DNA from: Halobacillus locisalis
GTDB lineage: Bacteria; Bacillota; Bacilli; Bacillales; Halobacillaceae
Assembly: GCF_013694105.1 (NCBI RefSeq)
Contig: NZ_JACEFG010000002.1
Coordinates: 558,001-622,000 of the forward strand
Reading direction: 5' to 3'
Length of the DNA: 64,000 bases
Shown: positions 57,573 through 64,000 of the stretch, piece after piece
How positions within the stretch are numbered: the first letter of the stretch is position 1
How the letters are laid out: the number at the start of each line of letters is the position of its first letter
Made by a program: the position numbers and the translations under genes
Notes under the pieces: model-generated
Told to the model about the DNA's origin: nothing
Databases searched by the model: none
What the model saw: only the letters and a program-made list of their open reading frames with translations

Positions 57573-58826
57573 ATGATGAATGTGAAATCAACAGACCAAG
57601 AAGTATTTGCAGCAATCAACGCTGAACAAAAACGCCAACAGGACAACATTGAGTTAATTGCTTCCGAAAACTTTGTATCCGAAGCGGTCATGGAAGCGAT
57701 GGGCTCTGTCCTTACCAATAAATACGCGGAGGGTTACCCGGGCCGTCGTTATTACGGAGGTTGCGAGCACGTCGATGTCGTAGAAAACTTGGCGCGTGAC
57801 CGTGCAAAAGAATTATTCGGAGCTGATCATGCGAACGTTCAGCCTCACTCTGGTGCTCAAGCGAACATGGCCGTTTACTTCACGGTACTCGAGCACGGAG
57901 ATACGGTTCTTGGAATGAACTTGAACCATGGTGGTCACTTGACGCACGGTAGCCCGGTGAACTTCAGTGGTCAACTTTATAACTTTGAAGAATATGGTGT
58001 CACAGAAGATGAAGAAGTCATCGATTATGATGCTGTTCTTGCCAAAGCGAAAGAAGTGCAGCCGAAGTTGATCGTCGCAGGTGCCAGCGCCTACCCTCGT
58101 GAAATTGATTTTGCAAGATTCCGTGAAATCGCAGATGAAGTCGGGGCCTACTTGATGGTCGATATGGCTCATATCGCAGGCCTTGTCGCAACGGGTCTTC
58201 ACCCGAACCCTGTTCCTCATGCTCATTTTGTTACGACGACGACACACAAGACCCTGCGTGGTCCACGTGGCGGAATGATCCTTTGTCAGGAAGAATTCGC
58301 GAAGAAAATCGACAAGTCCGTTTTCCCTGGCATGCAAGGTGGCCCATTGATGCACGTCATCGCAGCAAAAGCCGTCGCTTTCAAAGAAGCCCTGCAGCCG
58401 GAATTCAAACAGTACTGCAGACAAATCATCGCAAACGCCAAGCGCCTTGGCGAATCATTGTCTGCAAATGGTGTGAAACTCGTTTCAGGCGGAACGGACA
58501 ACCACCTATTGCTGTTGAACCTACTTGATAAAGGACTGACAGGTAAAGTCGTAGAAAAAGCGCTCGACGAAATCGGAATTACAACAAACAAAAATGGTAT
58601 TCCATTCGACCCAGAAAGCCCGTTCGTGACAAGCGGAATCCGTATCGGTACCGCTGCCGTGACTAGCCGTGGCTTCAAAGAGGAAGAAATGGACGAGATT
58701 GCAGAGTTGATCGCCTTCACCCTTGAGCATCATGAAGATGAAGCGAAAATGAAAGAAGCCGAGAAGCGTGTTCACGCCCTGACTTCCCGCTTCCCACTCT
58801 ACCAATCGCTCGTTCATTCTTCCTAA
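57573..58826 (+). CDS. glyA: Serine hydroxymethyltransferase
   Basis: 417-aa PLP enzyme that converts serine and tetrahydrofolate to glycine and methylene-THF. The PLP lysine lies in [14 protein letters not shown] (Lys about residue 230), and [10 protein letters not shown] and [15 protein letters not shown] are conserved near the N-terminus. Two tandem ATGs follow AAAGGGG. It ends the rpiB-ywlG-glyA run and has its own strong terminator. Confidence 0.97.
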   Translation: MMNVKSTDQEVFAAINAEQKRQQDNIELIASENFVSEAVMEAMGSVLTNKYAEGYPGRRYYGGCEHVDVVENLARDRAKELFGADHANVQPHSGAQANMAVYFTVLEHGDTVLGMNLNHGGHLTHGSPVNFSGQLYNFEEYGVTEDEEVIDYDAVLAKAKEVQPKLIVAGASAYPREIDFARFREIADEVGAYLMVDMAHIAGLVATGLHPNPVPHAHFVTTTTHKTLRGPRGGMILCQEEFAKKIDKSVFPGMQGGPLMHVIAAKAVAFKEALQPEFKQYCRQIIANAKRLGESLSANGVKLVSGGTDNHLLLLNLLDKGLTGKVVEKALDEIGITTNKNGIPFDPESPFVTSGIRIGTAAVTSRGFKEEEMDEIAELIAFTLEHHEDEAKMKEAEKRVHALTSRFPLYQSLVHSS

Positions 58827-58829
58827 ACC

Positions 58830-58866
58830 CAAGTAGCCACTAGCCCAAGCTAGTGGCTACTTTTCT
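58830..58866 (+). terminator. glyA terminator
   Basis: AAGTAGCCACTAG pairs perfectly with CTAGTGGCTACTT, followed by TTCTG. Confidence 0.85.
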
Positions 58867-58880
58867 GTTTGGATAGAGAA

Positions 58881-58989
58881 GGGAGTGAAGGGGAAATAGT
58901 TTACGCTGAGCCTCCTCGAGCTATCGCTCTGCGGGGTCTCAGCCTGTTCCTTTTTCCCGCAGGAGTCTACCTATTTCCCCTTCACTCCC
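58881..58989 (-). repeat. Dispersed palindromic repeat, copy M (reverse, short)
   Basis: Inner arms GGGAGTGAAGGGGAAATAG (58881-58899)/CTATTTCCCCTTCACTCCC (58971-58989) are perfect over 19 bp. The core lacks the usual CGCTTTCCGTGGGC segment but keeps CGCTGAGCCTCCTCGAGC and GGGGTCTCAGCCTGTTCC. No outer arms. Confidence 0.85.
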
Positions 58990-59066
58990 AGCCACAATTC
59001 ATAAAAAATCCACCACCAATCTGCGTTGGAAACACTTTCTAGGAAAAGGATATGACTAGCAGGTCT

Positions 59067-59237
59067 GTTTCGTCCAACTATTTTCGGAAAGGTGGTTGGG
59101 GTAATGGTGCGACTCCTGTGGGATCTGTGGGACAGGTGAGACCCCGCAAGGCGATAGCCTGAGGAGGCTTAGCGCACGCCCCACGGAAAGCGCGCCATTT
59201 CACCGGGCCACCTTATCTCATACTCTGAAGACGAAAC
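59067..59237 (+). repeat. Dispersed palindromic repeat, copy N (forward)
   Basis: Outer arms GTTTCGTC/GACGAAAC are perfect. Inner arms AAGGTGGTTGGGGTAATGG (from 59089)/CCATTTCACCGGGCCACCTT (to 59214) pair imperfectly. It forms a pair with copy M. Confidence 0.85.
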
Positions 59238-59322
59238 ATTCCTCTCCCCCCCTAGAAAATTGGTCAAACGTTTGATTAATATCAGACGAAAGTGGGAAAA
59301 TAGAACGAACTTGCCACCTGGG

Positions 59323-59351
59323 TTGCAGTCTGCCTGTATTTTAAGTACAAT
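59323..59351 (+). promoter_or_regulatory. upp promoter
   Basis: TTGCAG, 17 bases, TACAAT, about 37 bases before the ATG. Confidence 0.78.
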
Positions 59352-59387
59352 TTAAAGGATGTAAACTACGAGAAGGAGTGATCGGCA

Positions 59388-60020
59388 ATGGGAAAGGTAT
59401 ACGTACTGGATCATCCATTAATTCAACACAAACTGACTTACATACGTAAAAAGGAAACCGGAACGAAAGACTTCCGTGAGCTCGTTGACGAAGTAGCGGC
59501 CTTGATGGCGTTTGAAATCACGCGCGATCTGCCACTAGAAGAGGTAGCGATTGACACACCTGTCGTTTCAGAAGCGAAAGCCAAAGTCCTGACAGGGAAG
59601 AAAATAGGTCTTGTCCCTATCCTTCGTGCCGGTCTAGGCATGGTGGACGGCATCATTCAATTGATTCCAGCAGCAAAAATCGGACACGTCGGCCTTTACC
59701 GCGATCCGGAAACGCTGCAACCGGTCGAATACTATGTCAAGCTTCCTAGTGATATTGAAGAACGTGAACTGATTGTCATCGATCCGATGCTGGCTACAGG
59801 TGGATCTGCCAATGAAGCGATTCATTCCCTTAAGAAACGTGGAGCACGCCAAATCCGTTTGATGTGCTTAGTGGCAGCTCCTGAAGGTGTCGAAGCTGTG
59901 CAAAAAGAACACCCGGATGTCGACATCTATTTAGCCGCTCTCGATGAGAAACTGAACGAAAAAGGCTACATCGTACCAGGTCTCGGCGACGCTGGTGACC
60001 GTTTGTATGGAACGAAATAA
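59388..60020 (+). CDS. upp: Uracil phosphoribosyltransferase
   Basis: 210-aa salvage enzyme that makes UMP from uracil and PRPP. The PRPP loop [16 protein letters not shown] (about residues 127-142), [15 protein letters not shown] near 72 and the C-terminal [13 protein letters not shown] are typical. The ATG has AGAAGGAG upstream. It is in the usual place after glyA. The mnaA gene starts 29 bases later and probably shares its transcript. Confidence 0.97.
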   Translation: MGKVYVLDHPLIQHKLTYIRKKETGTKDFRELVDEVAALMAFEITRDLPLEEVAIDTPVVSEAKAKVLTGKKIGLVPILRAGLGMVDGIIQLIPAAKIGHVGLYRDPETLQPVEYYVKLPSDIEERELIVIDPMLATGGSANEAIHSLKKRGARQIRLMCLVAAPEGVEAVQKEHPDVDIYLAALDEKLNEKGYIVPGLGDAGDRLYGTK

Positions 60021-60049
60021 GCGACGAAGCATGGGGAGGCCGACAACGT

Positions 60050-61198
60050 ATGTCTGACCGCATAAAAGTAATGACGATTTTCGGAACAAGACCAGAAGCG
60101 ATCAAGATGGCGCCACTTGTTCTTGAACTGAAAAAACGATCCGAACAATTCGAACCGATTGTGACCGTCACGGCACAGCACCGCGAAATGCTCGACCAAG
60201 TGTTGAACATCTTTGATATCAAGCCTGATTACGACTTGGACATCATGAAGTCCCGTCAAACGTTGGCGCAGGTAACGACGCGTGCGCTTGAAGGACTCGA
60301 TGAAGTGATGAAGGAAACGAAGCCGGATGTCGTTCTCGTTCATGGCGATACGACGACAACGTTTGCTGCTTCTCTAGCGGCTTACTACAACCAAATTCCC
60401 GTCGGACACGTCGAAGCTGGCCTTCGCACGTGGGACAAGTATTCTCCGTTCCCGGAAGAAATGAACCGTCAGCTGACGGGGGTTATGGCGGACCTGCATT
60501 TTGCTCCGACAAACAAGTCGCGTGATAACTTACTGAGTGAAAATAAGTCGGAAGATCACATTTTCGTTACAGGGAATACCGCGATAGACGCGTTGCAGAC
60601 AACCGTCAATAGCGACTACGCTTCCGAAATTCTTGATGAAGTCGGCGACAAACGTCTCGTCCTCATGACGGCACACCGCCGTGAGAATCTCGGGAATAAC
60701 ATGAAGCAAATGTTCCGCGCGATTAAACGCCTCGTCGAGGAACATGACGATGTCCAAGTCGTGTACCCTGTTCACTTGAACCCTGTCGTCAAAGAGACAG
60801 CGGACGAAATTCTCGGAAATGACGAGCGCATCAAGCTGATCGATCCGCTCGACGTCATCGATTTCCACAATTTCGCTTCTCGCGCTCATTTGATTTTGAC
60901 CGATTCAGGTGGCGTCCAGGAAGAAGCGCCATCCCTTGGTGTGCCTGTCCTCGTCCTTCGTGACACGACAGAGCGCCCGGAAGGCATTGATGCCGGAACG
61001 CTTAAGCTTGCTGGAACCGATGAAGACCATATCTTCCATCTAGCCAACGAGTTGCTTTCTGATGATGAGAAGCATAAGGCGATGTCAAAAGCATCGAACC
61101 CTTATGGCGACGGACAAGCATCCGCACGCATTGCGGAAGCGATCCGTTACTTCTTCAAGCATCGTGAAGACAAGCCGAAACCATTTGAGATTGAATAA
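60050..61198 (+). CDS. mnaA: UDP-N-acetylglucosamine 2-epimerase (non-hydrolysing)
   Basis: 382-aa enzyme that makes UDP-ManNAc for teichoic-acid linkage units or surface polymers. The N-terminal FGTRPEAIKMAPLV (about residues 10-23), HGDTTTTFAASLAAYY, GHVEAGLRT and SDSGGVQEEAPSLGVPVL-like DSGGVQEEAP (about 285) are conserved. The start follows GGGGAGG. It belongs to the MnaA/YvyH group; the gene ends with a terminator. Confidence 0.95.
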   Translation: MSDRIKVMTIFGTRPEAIKMAPLVLELKKRSEQFEPIVTVTAQHREMLDQVLNIFDIKPDYDLDIMKSRQTLAQVTTRALEGLDEVMKETKPDVVLVHGDTTTTFAASLAAYYNQIPVGHVEAGLRTWDKYSPFPEEMNRQLTGVMADLHFAPTNKSRDNLLSENKSEDHIFVTGNTAIDALQTTVNSDYASEILDEVGDKRLVLMTAHRRENLGNNMKQMFRAIKRLVEEHDDVQVVYPVHLNPVVKETADEILGNDERIKLIDPLDVIDFHNFASRAHLILTDSGGVQEEAPSLGVPVLVLRDTTERPEGIDAGTLKLAGTDEDHIFHLANELLSDDEKHKAMSKASNPYGDGQASARIAEAIRYFFKHREDKPKPFEIE

Positions 61199-61202
61199 TA
61201 GG

Positions 61203-61231
61203 AAGAGACCGGGATCCCCGGTCTCTTTTTT
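61203..61231 (+). terminator. upp-mnaA terminator
   Basis: AGAGACCGGG pairs with CCCGGTCTCT around three bases, followed by a T-run. Confidence 0.88.
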
Positions 61232-61508
61232 TGAATTCCAACTCTTAAAGACGTTTTTCGGTGCACGAATCAATGGAAAGTTACATTAAAATCATTTAAA
61301 AGCACTTTTGTATTTCATATATTTCTAAAAGTGTCTTTAACATTCCTCTTAAGACCTTTTTCAAGACATGTTGACGTCACAACGGTCCTTAAGCAACATT
61401 CCGCGCAGCCGCATGCAATCCTACCTCTTACAAAAATTCACCTTACAACTCAATCAACGTATAGTCCGGCCATCTCGCCACAAACTAAAGGAAAAAAGGA
61501 GCCTGTTC
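61232..61508. other. AT-rich leader region of the protease gene
   Basis: A hairpin CACTTTT (61304-61310)/AAAAGTG (61328-61334) is present. AAGACGTTTTTC at 61247 repeats, in reverse, a motif at 23952-23966. TTGACG at 61369 may be a -35 but no good -10 follows. No ORF is supported. Confidence 0.4.
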
Positions 61509-63623
61509 ATGCGTCGCTTATGTTTGTTATTCGCCACCATTTTGTTCGCCGCAGGTTTCTCATCACCTGATGTAAAAGAAGAAATGACGATCATCATTGA
61601 GGTAGAGGGCTCACCGAGTGAGTTTGCCGCAGATGTGGAATCGAGATTGCCGAGGCTTGAGATCGTCGCGCAGTACGATACGATTTTCAATGGAGTGGCG
61701 GTAAGAGGGAAGGTAGAGGAGCTGGAGAAGCTATCCCGTATGGATGCGATCACGAATCAGTATCCGGTGCAGACGTACACGACATTAAAACAAGAGGCAC
61801 CTACTTTTTCGACCGATATCATTCGTGAACCGCTCGCCGGATCTTTTACAGGAAAAGGAGTCAAGGTGGGCGTCATCGATACGGGGATCGATTATGCTCA
61901 TCCGGATTTGCAGCTCAACTATCGAGGCGGGTTCGATACGGTGGATTTTGACAACGACCCAATGGAAACGCGGGCCGACGGAGCGACGCTGCATGGGACG
62001 CATGTGGCGGGCGTAATCGGTGCGAACGGACAGATGCGTGGGGTGGCGCCGGATGCGGAGATTTATGCGTACCGTGCGCTTGGACCTGGTGGCATGGGGT
62101 CTTCGGTGCAGGTCATCGCGGCGCTTGAGGAAGCGGTGAAAGAGGGAATGGATGTCATCAACTTGTCGCTCGGTAACGATGTGAACGGTCCGGACTGGCC
62201 GACGACGCATGCGGTCAACCGGGCGATCGAGCTCGGGACGACCGTCATTGTGGCGGCTGGGAATTCGGGTCCTGATGCGTGGACGGTCGGGTCGCCGGCG
62301 ACATCTTCTGAAGCGATCACGGTCGGAGCGGTAGCGTTGCCGTCTGAGGTGGCGGTGCTCTCTGTCGCTCGGAGGGAAATCCCGGTGCAAACGTTGGTCG
62401 GATCGAAGAATTGGGACTTGAAAAGAAAGTACCCCCTTCATTTTGCCGGTACGGGAGAACAAGGAATCGGCGACGTGCGCGGGAAAATCGTCGTCTTCGA
62501 ACGAGGTGTCATCCCGTTTACTGAAAAAGCGATGAAGGCCTATCAAGCCGGGGCGGAAGCGGTTCTCATTTATAATAATGAAAAAGGACGTTTTCAAGGC
62601 TCATTGGATGGATTGTCGATTCCCATTCCTGTTGCGGCTGTATCGAAAGAGGAAGGGCAGTGGCTCATCGAACAGAAGGATCAGTGGGCCGCGACGGAAT
62701 GGGAGTCGCTCGGGGAACAGATGGCACCCTTCAGTTCAAGAGGGCCAACCACGACAAATTGGGCGATCAAACCGGACGTCGTCGCACCGGGGGTCAACAT
62801 TATGAGCACGGTGCCAGGCGGATATGCGCCTTTGCAAGGGACGAGCATGGCGGCGCCGCACGTGGCAGGACTGGCAGCACTCGTTATAGAGGCACATCCG
62901 GACTGGTCTCCTGCAAAAGTGAAGCAAGCGATCATGAGCTCAGCCGATTTGCTTGATGGCTATCTCCCGACGGAACAAGGTACTGGATTCATCGATGCGA
63001 CAGGAGCGATTGAACCGGATGTCCTGATCGACCCTGGTGCTCTTGAGTTTGGTCGGATCGAAGATGAATTCTTCAGAGAAACCAAAGTGATCACCATCAC
63101 GAACCCTACGGATGACCCCGTCGAAATTCGAGCGAAGCAACCGAACATAAAGCCGGGCGAATCGTGGTCTGTGCCTTCAACCGTAACAATCGGTCCAGGC
63201 GAGAGTCGTGAAGTGAGTGTGGAGCTTCGGTTATCGAAGGCTTTCGTAGAAGATGGGGTACACCAAGGATATGTCACGCTGGAGAGTTTTTCAGAGACGT
63301 ATGAAATCCCTTATTTATATATGAAGGAATCGGCGGACTTTGCGAAGGTGACGGGACTGGAATTATCGCCGAATTTAGATGGTGAGCTTACCTATCGTTT
63401 TTACCTCTCAGAAGGTGCGGATAACGTCACGATTGATTTATACCGCGCCGGAACGATGATGGCAGCAGGACAGTTGTTGGAATTGAAAGATGTCGAAGCA
63501 GGCATGGTCGAAGGAACGATCAAAGGCGATCGAGATCTTGGAGGTGCGTACGTAGCTGTCGTCACCGTTGAACGGGACGACCAAGAATATAGCGAAACTT
63601 TTCCGGTGTTGCTGAATAACTGA
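61509..63623 (+). CDS. Secreted subtilisin-like serine protease (S8, Vpr-like)
   Basis: 704-aa predicted extracellular protease. A signal peptide covers about residues 1-18 (RRLCLLFATILFAAGFSS). A short inhibitor-I9-like propeptide (about 25-92) follows. The S8 domain has catalytic Asp124 (VIDTGIDYAHPD), His162 (HGTHVAGVIG), oxyanion Asn252 (AAGNSG) and Ser446 (GTSMAAPHVAG). A PA-type insert lies between about 300 and 400. The C-terminal region (about 485-704) is beta-rich. ATG 61509 has AAAGGAG seven bases upstream. It resembles Vpr in layout but is shorter. It probably digests extracellular protein. Confidence 0.93.
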   Translation: MRRLCLLFATILFAAGFSSPDVKEEMTIIIEVEGSPSEFAADVESRLPRLEIVAQYDTIFNGVAVRGKVEELEKLSRMDAITNQYPVQTYTTLKQEAPTFSTDIIREPLAGSFTGKGVKVGVIDTGIDYAHPDLQLNYRGGFDTVDFDNDPMETRADGATLHGTHVAGVIGANGQMRGVAPDAEIYAYRALGPGGMGSSVQVIAALEEAVKEGMDVINLSLGNDVNGPDWPTTHAVNRAIELGTTVIVAAGNSGPDAWTVGSPATSSEAITVGAVALPSEVAVLSVARREIPVQTLVGSKNWDLKRKYPLHFAGTGEQGIGDVRGKIVVFERGVIPFTEKAMKAYQAGAEAVLIYNNEKGRFQGSLDGLSIPIPVAAVSKEEGQWLIEQKDQWAATEWESLGEQMAPFSSRGPTTTNWAIKPDVVAPGVNIMSTVPGGYAPLQGTSMAAPHVAGLAALVIEAHPDWSPAKVKQAIMSSADLLDGYLPTEQGTGFIDATGAIEPDVLIDPGALEFGRIEDEFFRETKVITITNPTDDPVEIRAKQPNIKPGESWSVPSTVTIGPGESREVSVELRLSKAFVEDGVHQGYVTLESFSETYEIPYLYMKESADFAKVTGLELSPNLDGELTYRFYLSEGADNVTIDLYRAGTMMAAGQLLELKDVEAGMVEGTIKGDRDLGGAYVAVVTVERDDQEYSETFPVLLNN

Positions 63624-63750
63624 TTAGGGTAGGTGTTGGTTCTGCAATTTCATGTTAAGGTAGCGCGGGGTGGAGCTTTACACACCATCATAAAAGTAGT
63701 GTAAACAGAACGTTGCATATCAAGATTCCCACACTTCTTACGTATACGCA

Positions 63751-63913
63751 GGTTCAGCTAACACATCATAAGGTGGTGGATAAACGGCGACACTCCTGCA
63801 GGATCTGAGGCTTGGGTGAGATCCCGCAGAGCGCGGAGCGTTCGAGGAAGCTCACCGCCGCCTGCGGAAAGGGAGTCGTTTCTCCACCACCTGCCCTCCC
63901 ACATTGAAGAACC
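63751..63913 (+). repeat. Dispersed palindromic repeat, copy O (forward, second subtype)
   Basis: Same subtype as copy H (GCGACACTCCTGCAGG; GGTGAGATCCCGCAG; CGCCTGCGGAAAGGGAGTC). Inner arms AGGTGGTGGATAAACGGCGA (from 63771)/TCGTTTCTCCACCACCT (63876-63892) pair with small mismatches. The outer pair GGTTC/GAACC is short. Confidence 0.82.
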
Positions 63914-63927
63914 GAAAGTAGCACTCT

Positions 63928-63965
63928 AAAAAAGCAGGTTGGATTGGTACTCCAACCTGCTTTTT
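63928..63965. terminator. Bidirectional-looking terminator
   Basis: AAAAAGCAGGTTGGA pairs with TCCAACCTGCTTTTT. It is about 300 bases after the protease stop, beyond repeat copy O. Confidence 0.85.
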
Positions 63966-63981
63966 CATGTAAACTCATACT

Positions 63982-64000
63982 TTGACATAATTGTGACAAA
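63982..64000 (+). promoter_or_regulatory. Likely -35 of a promoter cut by the window end
   Basis: A consensus TTGACA (63982-63987), followed by TTGTGACAA. The -10 would lie outside the window. Confidence 0.3.

Noticed and set aside
57813-58424. 203-aa minus-strand frame inside glyA
   Set aside because: Shadow of a codon-biased gene; no ribosome binding site.
61785-62597. Long 270-aa open frame on the minus strand inside the protease gene
   Set aside because: Arg/His-rich shadow of a GC-rich coding region; no start signal and no family-like pattern.

Overview
The window reads as chromosome of a low-to-mid GC, endospore-forming Bacillaceae bacterium, most likely a moderate halophile of the Halobacillus type. 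This placement is inferred from long synteny with the Bacillus subtilis ywf/ywg/ywh/ywi/ywj/ywl region, the spore genes spo0F and spoIIR, Spo0M- and YhcN-like proteins, sigma-A promoters and strong AGGAGG-type ribosome binding sites. There are no rRNA or tRNA genes, insertion sequences, prophage genes or CRISPR arrays. It is core chromosome with intergenic repeats.

Layout. 1-1.4 kb: the end of an ABC-2 transporter operon. 1.4-3 kb (minus): Spo0M-like and TerC genes behind a manganese (yybP-ykoY) riboswitch. 3-8 kb: an SDR, a small kinase, hemQ, pta, lipL. 8-14.2 kb: a split pair of Dpp-type permeases, then ywfO-ywgA, then a fused paralogue of the same permease pair. 15-24.3 kb: ywhD, a YolD-like gene, a candidate small RNA, pbpG, speE-speB, ywiB-argS and a XapX protein. 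24.6-37.8 kb: cardiolipin synthase, then a fatty/branched acyl-CoA degradation block (fadF, thiolase, hydroxyacyl-CoA dehydrogenase, two acyl-CoA dehydrogenases, meaB, a TetR regulator, icmF). 38.8-47.3 kb: rpoE, pyrG with a CTP-sensing leader, spo0F, fbaA, tal, murA, rho, rpmE2. 47.6-61.2 kb: tdk, prfA-prmC, spoIIR, a DnaA-box cluster, ywlC, mntP, ywlE, an MCP, rpiB, ywlG, glyA, upp, mnaA. 61.5-63.6 kb: a secreted subtilisin-like protease.

Working together. FadF, thiolase, HBD and the two ACADs form a beta-oxidation set under a FadR-type operator. MeaB and IcmF add B12-dependent acyl-CoA isomerisation. TerC and MntP are two manganese exporters, one under a Mn riboswitch. PrfA and PrmC are a release factor and its methyltransferase. 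SpeE and SpeB make spermidine. GlyA, Upp, Tdk and PyrG feed nucleotide metabolism.

The most unusual content is non-coding. About fifteen copies or fragments of a 110-230 bp palindromic repeat are scattered through the gaps. Its core is conserved, and its flanking arms differ in sequence between copies but stay complementary within a copy. An eleven-unit TTCGGACA array with 21-bp phasing lies between pyrG and spo0F. A promoter-hairpin-terminator unit with no ORF (candidate small RNA) lies near 16.2 kb.
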